In this document: positions 22,411-32,028 of the stretch, piece after piece | Numbering within the stretch: position 1 is the first letter of the stretch | Layout: every line of letters begins with the position of its first letter | Assembly: GCA_902544065.1 (NCBI GenBank) | Contig: CACCAS010000007.1 | Span: 1-36,071 of the forward strand | Reading direction: 5' to 3' | DNA length: 36,071 nucleotides | Origin: an uncultured Pelagibacteraceae bacterium | Lineage (GTDB): Bacteria; Pseudomonadota; Alphaproteobacteria; Pelagibacterales; AG-422-B15 | Made by a program: the position numbers and the translations under genes | Notes under the pieces: model-generated | What the model was told of the DNA's origin: nothing | Seen by the model: the letters and a program-made list of their open reading frames with translations, nothing else | Database searches by the model: none

Positions 22411-24132
22411 CTAAAGCGTATCTTTTGTGAGATATTCAAATATGTATTGATTTGCATATACAGGGTCTATGTTAATAAGTCCCTCTATGATCGTAAATAT
22501 TGTAGTTTCATGAAGATTTATGAACTTTTGATCACCGTGTATGAGATTTAAAAGCAAGATCATTTCTCCAACCTGATTATCTAGTGATTTTAGGTATTCA
22601 TCAAGCTTCACATTTGTAATTACAGATGAAACCCTGTTTAAATCATTAGGCGTTTTCCAATAATTACTAATTTTTTCATCTGTCATTAACTCATAATATT
22701 TGACAATGATATTTTTCTGTTTTGAGCTAAGTTTTTTATCTTCAAGTAAAATTTCAAGCTCATCTAAAGAAAAAGAGATATCGGAATTGAGGAATAAATA
22801 AAACTTAATCTTCGCCATTAATATTTTATAATCATCTTTATAATCAATTACATTTAACCATTCCTTACATTTATCTAAATCTTTGTTAAGTATAAGAATT
22901 AAACAAACATCTAGACTTTCTCCTACTAAATTTTGTTTTGGAGTAATTACTTTAACTTTGTCATAAATAAGAGTTGAAGCTTTATTAAGGAAGCCTTGCT
23001 TACTAAATATACCAATAAATTTTGGAATAAGCTTTACAATTTTTTCTTGAGATGCAGTTTTTCTAATTTCTTGATAAATTGAAATCCTATTCTCCAATTC
23101 TATATTTTTTTCATTATCATTATCAATCTTATAACCTTTATAAAAATTTGCTAAATAGGACAGGTCAAGTAGCCCTAGTTCTAGCAATGTTTCAGTGATG
23201 TTTATTTTTTTTAAGTTACTATCTTGACTAGATAAAACATAAAATAATTTATATTCAATATCTGCATCTTCTTTAATCAAGTTATCATAATTTATCTTTT
23301 CATTCTTTAGCAGATTTAATTTAATGAGACTTATGTCTCCAATTTCATTAGTATTAGTAAATTCATCATTTAATAAAGAAATCAAAAGCTCAATATATTC
23401 CTTTTCGTGCTTAGACTCTTCACGCATAAGAGAGATATTTAAATCCAAAGCCAACAAGTTTGAGTTCATTGCATTACAAAATGATGTGTAATACAAATCA
23501 TTAAAATAATCAGAAAAATAAGTTACATCTCTATTGCAAATTCTCTTATAATTTCCACTAATAAGAAAATATTTTTCGATATTCCTTAATATTTGTTCAT
23601 TGATTTCATCTTCATTCATTAGAGTGGATAATAAATAAATTTCTTCAAAATACCCTTTGGAGGCCAGAAAATTAATTTTTAAATCTAAATAACTTTGAGC
23701 ACTTTCTAAATTATATTTAGGAGGAGTAGCTATAGTAAGAAGTGAATTAACCAACAGCTCTCTAAGTGTTGAACTATAGGATACTTCAGGTAAGGAATTT
23801 ATCAAATACTCAATATCAGAGTAACTTGATCCATTCCATAAAGTTGTATCAAACCCACCATTTGAGACATCGATCAAACCAAGTGTGTCTTTTCTAGAAT
23901 AAGAAAAATCAGACTCTTTTACTGCAGACTTTGACTCTGTATCTTCATCAATTTTCACATCATCTTCTGTGTCATTTTTATTATTTGGCAACAAACTATC
24001 TTCAGCCCAAATATCAAATGGTTCTTTCGTGTCTGTTTGTTCGGCATTTGCTGAGAAAATTATAAAAATTATACTTACGAGATAAATAGTTATAATATAT
24101 AATAGATATACAAAAATGCTTCTTTTCGTCAT
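22411..24132 (-). CDS. Secreted alpha-helical protein of unknown function
   Basis: I do not recognise this 573-residue protein. A Lys/Arg start and a hydrophobic segment (7-27) end in SANA|EQ, a good signal peptidase I site after residue 30, so it should be periplasmic. Residues 31-75 are acidic and low complexity. The rest is almost entirely helix-forming, rich in Leu, Ile, Asn and Asp, with spaced pairs of helices that suggest an alpha-solenoid (TPR/SEL1-like), though no repeat consensus is clear. It lies 5 bases upstream of xerD on the same strand, so the two are probably co-transcribed, and it diverges from aroK across 52 bases. From memory, some alphaproteobacteria carry a similarly sized uncharacterised gene next to aroK. 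Confidence 0.8.
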   Translation of the reverse strand: MTKRSIFVYLLYIITIYLVSIIFIIFSANAEQTDTKEPFDIWAEDSLLPNNKNDTEDDVKIDEDTESKSAVKESDFSYSRKDTLGLIDVSNGGFDTTLWNGSSYSDIEYLINSLPEVSYSSTLRELLVNSLLTIATPPKYNLESAQSYLDLKINFLASKGYFEEIYLLSTLMNEDEINEQILRNIEKYFLISGNYKRICNRDVTYFSDYFNDLYYTSFCNAMNSNLLALDLNISLMREESKHEKEYIELLISLLNDEFTNTNEIGDISLIKLNLLKNEKINYDNLIKEDADIEYKLFYVLSSQDSNLKKINITETLLELGLLDLSYLANFYKGYKIDNDNEKNIELENRISIYQEIRKTASQEKIVKLIPKFIGIFSKQGFLNKASTLIYDKVKVITPKQNLVGESLDVCLILILNKDLDKCKEWLNVIDYKDDYKILMAKIKFYLFLNSDISFSLDELEILLEDKKLSSKQKNIIVKYYELMTDEKISNYWKTPNDLNRVSSVITNVKLDEYLKSLDNQVGEMILLLNLIHGDQKFINLHETTIFTIIEGLINIDPVYANQYIFEYLTKDTL

Positions 24133-24184
24133 AACAATTTCTTTTAACAGATTAATCTGAAACTGTGAAATTTATTCACATCTA

Positions 24185-24724
24185 ATGATGTCAAAATTAA
24201 GACTTTCTAATAGTAATAAAAGTATTGTTCTTGTGGGTCACATGGGATCAGGAAAATCAACAATAGGAAAAAACCTCTCAAAGAAATTGGGTATTGACTT
24301 TATTGATTCCGATAAAGAAATCGAGTTAAGAGAAAAAATAAAAATTAGTAATATCTTTAGTTTACATGGAGAAAAATATTTCAGAAACCTTGAGGAAAAA
24401 ATTAATCTTAAACTTCTTAAATATAAGAATGTCGTTCTTGCACTTGGTGGTGGAGCATTTCAAAATCCTTCTGTGAGAAAAGTAGCTTTAGAAAAATGTA
24501 ATTGTATTTGGCTAAAATGTAGCTTAAATCTATTAGAACAAAGGTGTAATTTTAAAAAAAATAGACCTTTACTTGAAAATAAAAATATTAAATCAGAACT
24601 GTTAAAGTTAGATAAAATTCGAAGAAAAAATTATTCTAAAGCCCACTTATCAATAAATGTGGGAGGGAAAACGAAATATCAGGTTACAAAGGAATTACTA
24701 AATCAAATTAAACTTAATGATTAA
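24185..24724 (+). CDS. aroK: Shikimate kinase
   Basis: Phosphorylates shikimate at O3 in the chorismate pathway. The 179 residues contain the P-loop GHMGSGKST at 18-26, the shikimate-binding DSDKEIE segment, the GGGAF loop and the lid RRPLL-like NRPLL. Two consecutive ATG codons open the frame (24185 and 24188), and either could be used; no ribosome-binding site distinguishes them. It overlaps aroB by 8 bases, the usual aroK-aroB pair. Confidence 0.95.
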   Translation: MMSKLRLSNSNKSIVLVGHMGSGKSTIGKNLSKKLGIDFIDSDKEIELREKIKISNIFSLHGEKYFRNLEEKINLKLLKYKNVVLALGGGAFQNPSVRKVALEKCNCIWLKCSLNLLEQRCNFKKNRPLLENKNIKSELLKLDKIRRKNYSKAHLSINVGGKTKYQVTKELLNQIKLND

Positions 24725-25823
24725 AACTCTCAAGGTTACAACTCCTCTTAAGAAATATAATATAATTATTGGCAATAATATTATAGCCAGCTCTGGAAAG
24801 TATTCTAAAAAATATTTAAAGAGTGATAGGGTATTTATTGTTACAAATAAGCTTCTTAAATCTTTGTATTTAAAAAAAATAAAGAACTCATTTGTTAAGC
24901 ATGGAATAACTGTCAGCGAAATTATCATTAACGATAGTGAAAGTAAGAAAAATCTTGAGTCAGTAAAAATCTTAACAAGCCATTTATTAAAGAATAAAGT
25001 TGACAGAAATGATACTCTGATTGCTCTTGGGGGAGGTGTAATAGGTGATCTCGTTGGATTTGTAGCAAGTATAACCCTGAGAGGTATTAACTTTATTCAA
25101 ATTCCTACAACTTTACTTTCACAAGTAGACTCATCAGTTGGTGGGAAAACAGGAGTTAACACGCCACTTGGAAAAAATTTAATCGGTTCTTTTTATCAGC
25201 CTGCCCTTGTTATTTCCGACGTAGGCATATTAAAGAGCTTAAATAAAAGAGAGGTATTGTCAGGATATGCAGAAGTAATCAAGTATGGCATCATAATGGA
25301 CAAAGTGTTTTTTAATTGGCTATTAAAAAATGATAAACATTTTTTAAATCAAAACGCTAATTACTTAATAGAGATAGTATATAAATCATGCAAAAATAAA
25401 GCAAAAATAGTAAATCAAGATGAAAAGGAAAAAAATATTAGAGCCTTATTAAACCTTGGCCATACTTTTGGACACGCTATCGAAGCACTTAATAATTATA
25501 AAAAAACAGTCGTGCATGGTGAAGCTGTTGCGATAGGAATAATGATGGCACTAGAGCTTTCTTTCTTAGAAGGAAAAATATCAAAAGATATTATAAATAA
25601 AATAGAATCACATTTTGATAAAATAGGTATTAAAAGAAAAATACCAAAGCAATTAAAACAGCATTTAAACACTTCAAAGTTTATAGAAGCAATGTCTTCT
25701 GATAAAAAAGTAAAAAACAAAAAAATAAATTTAATACTATGTAAGAGTATAGGTGAAGCTTACATCACTGATACTTTCAAACATAAGAACATGAAAAAGG
25801 TAATAAAAGATTTTTTAAACTAA
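24717..25823 (+). CDS. aroB: 3-dehydroquinate synthase
   Basis: Converts DAHP to 3-dehydroquinate, the second step of the shikimate route, using NAD+ and a divalent metal. The 368 residues include the nucleotide loop GGGVIGD at 105-111, PTTLLSQVDSSVGGKTG at 130-146, and the metal ligands E186 (GYAEVIK), H249 (LGHTFGH) and H267 (VVHGEA). Its start lies inside the end of aroK (8-base overlap), and its stop codon is immediately followed by the ATG of the next gene, so the three genes should be translated from one message. Confidence 0.96.
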   Translation: MIKTLKVTTPLKKYNIIIGNNIIASSGKYSKKYLKSDRVFIVTNKLLKSLYLKKIKNSFVKHGITVSEIIINDSESKKNLESVKILTSHLLKNKVDRNDTLIALGGGVIGDLVGFVASITLRGINFIQIPTTLLSQVDSSVGGKTGVNTPLGKNLIGSFYQPALVISDVGILKSLNKREVLSGYAEVIKYGIIMDKVFFNWLLKNDKHFLNQNANYLIEIVYKSCKNKAKIVNQDEKEKNIRALLNLGHTFGHAIEALNNYKKTVVHGEAVAIGIMMALELSFLEGKISKDIINKIESHFDKIGIKRKIPKQLKQHLNTSKFIEAMSSDKKVKNKKINLILCKSIGEAYITDTFKHKNMKKVIKDFLN

Positions 25824-27092
25824 ATGTTATTTGAGATAATTATTTTATTTTTTGCTATTATTATACTGCTTGTATTATCTGCATTCTTCTCAGGATCAGA
25901 AACTGGATTGACAGCTAGTACAAGAAGTCGACTTACAGGTTTGCGAATGAAAGGCAGTAAAAATGCTGATGTTGCTCTTCAATTGTTAAATAAAAAAGAG
26001 TCATTAATTGGTGCGATATTATTAGGTAATAACCTTGTAAATATTCTTGCTTCCGCATTGGCTACAAGCCTACTTATTAAAGTATTTGGAAACTCAGGTG
26101 TAGCTTACGCAGTAATAATCATGACTGCATTAATTGTGATCTTCGCTGAAATTCTTCCTAAAAGCTATGCAATTGCGAATGCAGAGAAATTAGCGTTGAT
26201 TGTTAGTCCGTTATTAAAACCACTGGTTACTGTACTGGCGCCTATAACATGGCTTATGGAAAAAATAGTTTTTTATATTCTGGGAATTGTAGGAATTAAA
26301 CATGATCAAAATTCTCGCAGTATATCTGTTGCCGATGAAATAAGAGGAACGGTAGACCTACACCATAAAGAAGGTCGACTATTTAAAATTGACAAGGACA
26401 TGGTTACTGGAATTTTAGATTTATCTGAAATTGCAGTTGAAGATATTATGGTACATAGAAGCAACGTGTTTATGCTAAATATTGATGATGATCCTGAAAA
26501 AATTGTTAATCAGGTAATAGAAAGCCCATATACAAGAGTTCCGATTTGGAAAGATAATAATGAAAACATAATAGGTCTAATACATGCTAAAAATTTACTG
26601 AAATTACTTAGAGAAAAACAAACCCTTTCAATTACACGGGAAGATATAAAGGATTCACTTATTAAAACATGGTTTGTTCCAGAAACAACTTCTCTGAAAG
26701 ATCAACTTCAAATGCACCTTAATAGAAAAATTAAATTGGCTATGGTTGTAGATGAATACGGAGTACTGAGCGGAATGATTAGCCTAGAAGATATTATAGA
26801 AGAAATCGTTGGCGAGATAAGTGATGAACATGATATTGAGCTATCTGACATAAAGAAGAATCAAGATGGTTCAGTAAAAGTAAAAGGTTCGACAGAAATA
26901 AGAAATATCAATAGAAGTTTTGGATGGGATTTGCCTGATGAAGAAGCGAATACGATTTCTGGACTTATAATAAATGAGTCAAGATCATTTCCCAAGACTG
27001 GCCAGATTTTTCAATATTATGGTTTTAAGTTTGAAATATTAGGAACTAATAAAAATATTATAACTCAAGTAAAAATATCTTCACTTAATTAA
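25824..27092 (+). CDS. CNNM/CorB-type membrane protein with CBS domains
   Basis: Hemolysin-C-like transporter family protein of 422 residues. The DUF21 membrane domain (1-160) has four hydrophobic segments at about 3-22, 60-85, 95-117 and 124-158 and the family signature SAFFSGSETGLTAS. A CBS pair at about 195-325 is expected to bind ATP-Mg, and the C-terminal CorC_HlyC domain (about 335-420) follows. Characterised CorB/CNNM proteins export Mg2+; the old label hemolysin is misleading. The ATG directly abuts the aroB stop codon. The 3' end overlaps convergent bolA by 12 bases. Confidence 0.92.
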   Translation: MLFEIIILFFAIIILLVLSAFFSGSETGLTASTRSRLTGLRMKGSKNADVALQLLNKKESLIGAILLGNNLVNILASALATSLLIKVFGNSGVAYAVIIMTALIVIFAEILPKSYAIANAEKLALIVSPLLKPLVTVLAPITWLMEKIVFYILGIVGIKHDQNSRSISVADEIRGTVDLHHKEGRLFKIDKDMVTGILDLSEIAVEDIMVHRSNVFMLNIDDDPEKIVNQVIESPYTRVPIWKDNNENIIGLIHAKNLLKLLREKQTLSITREDIKDSLIKTWFVPETTSLKDQLQMHLNRKIKLAMVVDEYGVLSGMISLEDIIEEIVGEISDEHDIELSDIKKNQDGSVKVKGSTEIRNINRSFGWDLPDEEANTISGLIINESRSFPKTGQIFQYYGFKFEILGTNKNIITQVKISSLN

Positions 27093-27362
27093 AGAATATT
27101 CTGCTTCAGTATGCAACTTAAGTCTAATTGAATGAATATCATCTAAAATTTCCTGTTCGAGTACTTTATGTACTTTTCTCTCTCTATCAATTCGTGATAA
27201 GTTTAGAAATTCTTCAGAAACTATAATAAGTTTTATATGGGAAGTATCTTTATTTTCCCCAGAATAATGGTTTTTGTGTTGGTCAGAAAAATTTATTATT
27301 TTGAAAAATGATGGTTTAAAGAAATCATTAATCTTCTTATTTATATTTTTTTCAAGACTCAT
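27081..27362 (-). CDS. bolA: BolA family protein
   Basis: A 93-residue BolA-fold protein; such proteins pair with monothiol glutaredoxins and take part in iron-sulfur cluster handling or act as regulators. Conserved pieces are SHIKLIIVSEEF, the helix LSRIDRERKVHKVLEQE and the C-terminal strand with SIRLKLHTEAEY. The frame is open upstream to 27452, but the first 30 codons are hydrophobic, unlike BolA, and cross into the divergent DnaJ gene, so I chose the ATG at 27362 (MSLEKNI). A run of alternating AT lies just upstream. Divergent from DnaJ-cobS-cobT, a neighbourhood common in alphaproteobacteria. Confidence 0.9.
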   Translation of the reverse strand: MSLEKNINKKINDFFKPSFFKIINFSDQHKNHYSGENKDTSHIKLIIVSEEFLNLSRIDRERKVHKVLEQEILDDIHSIRLKLHTEAEYSLIK

Positions 27363-27404
27363 ATATATATTTATATATATATATTTAACATAATTAATTG
27401 CGAT

Positions 27405-27944
27405 ATGGATAATAGAAAATGCTCTTTTAAAAATTGCCCCAATGATGGACAATTTAAAGCGCCTTCTTCACCTAAAGAGCTTAAAACATATGTATGGTTC
27501 TGTTTGAAGCATATTAAAGAATATAATAAAAAGTGGAATTATTTCTCTGATATGTCTGCTGACGAAATTGAAGAATTTATTGAAAACGACATCATTGGTC
27601 ACAGAAAAACCAAACAAATAGGTACAAATGATGTGAATTACTTTGAAAAAATATCAAAAATCTCTGAACAGATGTTTTCTGGTATGAATAATCTTGAAAA
27701 ACTAAATATGCACCCTAGTTTTTATAGTTCTAAATATCTAAATGCATTAGCAACTTTAGGTATGGACAAAAAAGAAAGTTCATTAGAGGATATTAAATCT
27801 AAATTCAAAAAGATTGTAAAAGAACTACACCCTGATACAGTTGGAGTGAATGATGAAAACAAAGAAAAACTTACTAAGGTTCTAGAAGCCTACAAAATAA
27901 TAAAGGATCAACATGACAGCAACAGAAAACCTATTACAAAATAA
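27405..27944 (+). CDS. J-domain protein next to cobS
   Basis: 179 residues. The N-terminus has a possible metal site (C6, C11, C33, H36 in CSFKNC and WFCLKH). A middle helical region follows, and the C-terminal J domain spans about 115-170 with the HPD motif at 142-144 that stimulates DnaK ATPase. This is the opposite order from DnaJ itself. The same family sits between bolA and cobS in many alphaproteobacteria. The last 32 bases overlap the cobS start, so translation of the two is tightly linked and a J-protein may help assemble CobS/CobT; that is inference. Confidence 0.88.
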   Translation: MDNRKCSFKNCPNDGQFKAPSSPKELKTYVWFCLKHIKEYNKKWNYFSDMSADEIEEFIENDIIGHRKTKQIGTNDVNYFEKISKISEQMFSGMNNLEKLNMHPSFYSSKYLNALATLGMDKKESSLEDIKSKFKKIVKELHPDTVGVNDENKEKLTKVLEAYKIIKDQHDSNRKPITK

Positions 27945-28902
27945 ACCTGACATTTCTATATCAGTAAATCAGGCCTTTGGTATTGATACAGATTTACACG
28001 TTGAAGGATTTTCAAATAAGTCAGATTATGTTCCAGATATCGATAGCAGCTATTGCTTTGATAAAGCAACAACAATGGCAGTTTTATCAGGGTTTAAATA
28101 TAATAGAAGAGTAATGGTGCAGGGATTACATGGTACCGGAAAATCGACTCATATTGAACAAATTGCTGCGAGACTTAATTGGCCCTGTATTAGAGTTAAC
28201 CTTGACAGTCATATAAGCCGTATTGATTTAATTGGAAAAGATGCAATCGTATTGAAAGAAGGAAAGCAAGTAACAGAGTTTCAGGATGGGATACTTCCAT
28301 GGTCATTACAAAATCCAACAGCATTAGTTTTTGATGAGTATGATGCAGGTAGGCCTGATGTAATGTTTGTAATACAAAGAGTATTGGAAGCAGATGGTAA
28401 ATTTACGCTTCTAGATAAAAATAGAGTTTTAAAACCAAATCCTTATTTTAGAATGTTCGCAACAACAAATACAGTTGGCTTAGGCGATACCACAGGCTTA
28501 TATCACGGAACCCAACAAATCAATCAGGGTCAAATGGACAGGTGGAATATTGTAACCACACTCAATTATCTTAATTTTGAGCAAGAAAAACAAATCATGC
28601 TCGCTAAAGTTCCTTCGTTTAATACACAAGAAAAGCAAGAAATCATTGAACTCATGATTAAGGTGGCAGACCTATCTAGAAAAGGGCTATCAAATGGAGA
28701 TATATCTACAGTCATGAGTCCACGAACAGTTTTAACCTGGGCTCAAAATGCTGAAATATTTGACTTTAATTATGCAATGGCATTCAAACTTACTTTCTTA
28801 AATAAATGTGATGAGAGTGAAAGACAGATTATATCTGAATATTATCAGCGCTGTTTTGGTGATGATCTCTCATTAGAAAAGAATGAATTTAACTTAACGT
28901 AG
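27913..28902 (+). CDS. cobS: Cobaltochelatase subunit CobS (AAA+ ATPase)
   Basis: AAA+ subunit of the aerobic cobaltochelatase CobNST that inserts cobalt into hydrogenobyrinic acid diamide. The 329 residues match known CobS in length. Walker [10 protein letters not shown] is at 71-79 and Walker B LVFDEYD at 138-144; the sensor region [10 protein letters not shown] follows. The start ATG at 27913 has a real Shine-Dalgarno (AAGGA, five bases before), rare in this window. It shares one base with the cobT start (TAGTG). CobN is not in the window. Confidence 0.94.
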   Translation: MTATENLLQNKPDISISVNQAFGIDTDLHVEGFSNKSDYVPDIDSSYCFDKATTMAVLSGFKYNRRVMVQGLHGTGKSTHIEQIAARLNWPCIRVNLDSHISRIDLIGKDAIVLKEGKQVTEFQDGILPWSLQNPTALVFDEYDAGRPDVMFVIQRVLEADGKFTLLDKNRVLKPNPYFRMFATTNTVGLGDTTGLYHGTQQINQGQMDRWNIVTTLNYLNFEQEKQIMLAKVPSFNTQEKQEIIELMIKVADLSRKGLSNGDISTVMSPRTVLTWAQNAEIFDFNYAMAFKLTFLNKCDESERQIISEYYQRCFGDDLSLEKNEFNLT

Positions 28903-30737
28903 TGAAAGAAGATATTATAGAGAATATCAAAAGAGCAATCTCATCTGCTACAAGGGCTATTGCTGAAAACAAAGAGCTTGACGTTGTTTTCGAAGATAAT
29001 GGTTCTTCATCAGAAAATAAAATTGTTTTACCCCAAATAAAGTTAGGTGCTAACCCTGAGTCGCTTAGCCAGCTTCGAGGGAATGCTGACAATCAAGCCC
29101 TAAGATATAAATACCACAATCAAGATATTTTCAAAGAGTATGAACCCCCCGGTGAAAAAAATAGAAGGATTTATGAAATACTTGAAGATACTCGCATACA
29201 ACTAATAGGCAGTAAATTGATGAGGGGTGTTAAAAATAATCTACATTCTCTTTATGAGAATAAATTTAAAGATAAAAATATTTCTGAAATCTCTAAACAA
29301 TCTGATATTGATATTGAAGATGCTATTGATTTATATTTTAGAAATAAAGTAAGTCCTGACTATCTGCCCAAAGATTCTGACAAAGCGATGGGCGTATGGA
29401 AGAAATGGCTTCAAAATAGAATTGGCGAATCTTCTAATTCCCTCATAGAGAATATTTATGATCAAAAAGTTTTTGCTGAAAATGTAAATAAATTAATAAA
29501 TGACTTAGACTATTATGACGACCAAAATACTAATGATGAAAAAAATGAGGAGGAAAAAAATCAAAACACAGAACAACTCGAAAATAATGAATTAGATGAG
29601 ATGGAGAATCAATCATCTTTTAGTGATGAAGAGGCATCCCAATCGGAAGAGGAAGTAGGATATGAAGAGACAGAAATGAATATCGACCAACAAGAGGATG
29701 ATGAACTTTCAGACTTTGATGAGGGAAATAGCGAAAATGCGACGCCGCAATATAGAGCTGAGAATTCAAGTGAACAAATACTAAATGAATATAATATATA
29801 TACTGAAGAATTTGATGAAATAATTACTGCATCGAACATATGTGAAGATGAAGAATTAAATCGTCTTAGAGCCTACTTAGACCAACAACTAAAGTCATAC
29901 CAAACAATTATTTCTAGATTGGCCAATCGATTACAAAGAAAATTACTTGCTAAGCAAAATCGAAGTTGGGATTTTGATCTAGAAGAGGGCCTACTGGATA
30001 CATCAAGATTAACCAGAGTCATTATAGATCCCTATCATTCATTATCTTTCAAAAAAGAAAAAGATACTGACTTCAAAGATACAGTAGTATCACTTTTAAT
30101 TGATAATTCTGGATCAATGAGAGGAAGGCCTATTACGGTTGCTGCCATGAGTGCAGATATTCTTGCAAGAACACTGGAAAGATGTGGTGTTAAGGTTGAG
30201 ATACTAGGATTTACAACTAAAGCTTGGAAAGGTGGCAAAAGTCGAGAGTATTGGATGCAAAATAAAAAGATACCAGCTCCAGGAAGATTAAACGATTTAA
30301 GACACATTATTTACAAAGCTGCAGATGAACCATGGCGCAGATCAAAAAAGAATTTAGGTCTTATGATGCGTGAAGGTTTATTAAAAGAGAACATTGATGG
30401 AGAGGCACTATTGTGGGCACATAAGAGGTTACAAGTAAGATATGAAGCAAGAAAAATATTAATGGTAATATCCGATGGGGCTCCGGTTGATGATAGTACG
30501 TTGTCTGTAAATACAGGTAATTATCTTGAAAAACATTTAAGAGGCGTAATCGAATGGATAGAGTCCAAATCTGCTATTCAGTTACTAGCTGTCGGAATTG
30601 GCCATGATGTAACAAGGTACTATAAAAGAGCAGTTACAATAGTAGATGCTGAACAACTTGCAGATGTAATGACAGAACAATTAGTTGATTTGTTTGAAGA
30701 AAGTGAAAAGAAGAGTAAAAGTCAACTTGCTAATTAG
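28902..30737 (+). CDS. cobT: Cobaltochelatase subunit CobT (VWA domain)
   Basis: Partner of CobS in the chelatase ring complex. The 611 residues comprise an N-terminal helical domain (1-200), a long acidic, low-complexity linker (about 205-290, rich in Glu, Asp, Asn) and a C-terminal von Willebrand A domain with the MIDAS motif DNSGS at 401-405. The acidic linker is a family trait also seen in ChlD. The start is GTG, overlapping the cobS TAG by one base. The stop lies in CTAATTAG, the last eight bases, which also encode the stop of convergent rpmB. Cobalt versus another role depends on whether cobN exists elsewhere. Confidence 0.93.
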   Translation: MKEDIIENIKRAISSATRAIAENKELDVVFEDNGSSSENKIVLPQIKLGANPESLSQLRGNADNQALRYKYHNQDIFKEYEPPGEKNRRIYEILEDTRIQLIGSKLMRGVKNNLHSLYENKFKDKNISEISKQSDIDIEDAIDLYFRNKVSPDYLPKDSDKAMGVWKKWLQNRIGESSNSLIENIYDQKVFAENVNKLINDLDYYDDQNTNDEKNEEEKNQNTEQLENNELDEMENQSSFSDEEASQSEEEVGYEETEMNIDQQEDDELSDFDEGNSENATPQYRAENSSEQILNEYNIYTEEFDEIITASNICEDEELNRLRAYLDQQLKSYQTIISRLANRLQRKLLAKQNRSWDFDLEEGLLDTSRLTRVIIDPYHSLSFKKEKDTDFKDTVVSLLIDNSGSMRGRPITVAAMSADILARTLERCGVKVEILGFTTKAWKGGKSREYWMQNKKIPAPGRLNDLRHIIYKAADEPWRRSKKNLGLMMREGLLKENIDGEALLWAHKRLQVRYEARKILMVISDGAPVDDSTLSVNTGNYLEKHLRGVIEWIESKSAIQLLAVGIGHDVTRYYKRAVTIVDAEQLADVMTEQLVDLFEESEKKSKSQLAN

Positions 30738-31020
30738 CTTTACTCGCTGCTACTTCCATTGCACGTTGCAATCTTTTGGCCTTAAGTGACAATTTCTTAC
30801 TTTTTGTTTTAGTTAAATACTCGTCTATACCGCCAAATTTTGAGACTGTTCTAATTGACGATGTAGCCACTGATAACTTTATTTTTTTATTTAACAATTC
30901 ACTTTTAAAAGTTACTGCTTGAAGATTTACGTTGAATTTTCTTCTAGTCTTATTATTTGCTTTACTTACGTTGTTTCCGAATTGAACTTTTTTGCCAGAT
31001 AAATCACATGCTTTTGTCAT
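30730..31020 (-). CDS. rpmB: Ribosomal protein L28 (bL28)
   Basis: A basic 96-residue 50S protein. The N-terminus [20 protein letters not shown] with the downstream [11 protein letters not shown] is diagnostic of bL28, and the length is that of alphaproteobacterial members. It lies 42 bases downstream of meaB on the same strand and overlaps cobT by 8 bases. Whether it has its own promoter in the 42-base gap cannot be decided; the gap is nearly all A/T. Confidence 0.96.
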   Translation of the reverse strand: MTKACDLSGKKVQFGNNVSKANNKTRRKFNVNLQAVTFKSELLNKKIKLSVATSSIRTVSKFGGIDEYLTKTKSKKLSLKAKRLQRAMEVAASKAN

Positions 31021-31062
31021 AATTGTGTTAGTTAAATATAATAGTAAATAATGTCAATATGA

Positions 31063-32028
31063 TTATTTATTCTGCAAATTCTGGGTAATAGCTTCAATAG
31101 CATCAAACATTTGAATCTCACCATCCATTACTTTTTGAGAAAATTTACTAATACTGCCATCTTCTTTGATTTTATTTTGAATACTAAATTGAATTATTTC
31201 TCTTACCTCTTCTTCTATCCAGTAAGTAAACTGCTTAGCCCTTCTTTCATCAAAATTTTTATTCTTTTTATTTTGCAAAACTATATTCTGTATAGTTTCT
31301 ATTACTTTTTCCATGCCAGTTTGTTCAATCGCAGATACAAGTAAAACTTCCTTATCTGCAGCTTCACTTGATTTCTTATAGTAACTTATAGCTGATTTAT
31401 AGTCTGAGGCGGTTTTAGAAGCTTCAGATTTCAGGTCACCATCATTTTTATTTACTATAAATATATCAGCATATTCGGTTATACCTTTTTTTATGCCTTG
31501 TAGCTCATCTCCAGATCCTGGTCCTACAATTAGAGAAAATATATCTACTAAATTAGTTGCCATGATCTCTGACTGACCTACGCCAACAGTTTCGATAAAA
31601 ATAAAATCATATCCCGCTGCATCTAATATGATTGATGCTTCTCTTGTTCCAATAGAAATTCCACCTAAGGATCCTCTTGAAGGGGTAGATCTTATGAATG
31701 TGTTTGGATTTTTAGAAATTTCTATCATTCTAGTTTTATCACCCAGAATAGAACCTCCTGTAATCTGTGAAGATGGATCAATAGCTAAAATGCCAAGCTT
31801 ATAATTTTTTTCTACCAGGTAACGACCAAACGACTCAATAAATGTTGATTTGCCAACACCTGGAGGTCCTGAAAATCCAATTCGAATTGATTTACCAGGC
31901 TTATTTAAAAGCTCCGATATTAACTTTCTGCTTTCTTTTTTGTCATTTTCCCTTGATGATTCAACTAATGTAATGGCTTTAGCTATTGCAGCTCTCTCAC
32001 CTTTTACAATTTTTTCAACAAATTGCAT
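31063..32028 (-). CDS. meaB: Methylmalonyl-CoA mutase-associated GTPase MeaB (ArgK family)
   Basis: G3E-family GTPase that guards and repairs the cobalamin cofactor of methylmalonyl-CoA mutase. The 321 residues contain Walker A GPPGVGKS at 54-61, GGSILGDKTRM at 91-101, the switch segment ETVGVGQSE at 146-154 and the guanine-specificity motif NKND at 193-196. The older label LAO/AO transport ATPase comes from a mis-assigned E. coli homologue. The ATG abuts the mutase stop codon with no spacer, which confirms the functional pairing. Confidence 0.95.
   Translation of the reverse strand: MQFVEKIVKGERAAIAKAITLVESSRENDKKESRKLISELLNKPGKSIRIGFSGPPGVGKSTFIESFGRYLVEKNYKLGILAIDPSSQITGGSILGDKTRMIEISKNPNTFIRSTPSRGSLGGISIGTREASIILDAAGYDFIFIETVGVGQSEIMATNLVDIFSLIVGPGSGDELQGIKKGITEYADIFIVNKNDGDLKSEASKTASDYKSAISYYKKSSEAADKEVLLVSAIEQTGMEKVIETIQNIVLQNKKNKNFDERRAKQFTYWIEEEVREIIQFSIQNKIKEDGSISKFSQKVMDGEIQMFDAIEAITQNLQNK

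Noticed and set aside
27361..27385. Alternating AT run upstream of bolA as a microsatellite of interest
   Set aside because: Short and imperfect, in a 42-base divergent spacer of an AT-rich genome; nothing suggests more than promoter DNA.
27363..27452. Longer bolA frame starting at 27452
   Set aside because: The extra 30 residues are hydrophobic and unlike BolA, and they would run into the divergent J-protein gene. The ATG at 27362 gives a normal BolA length.
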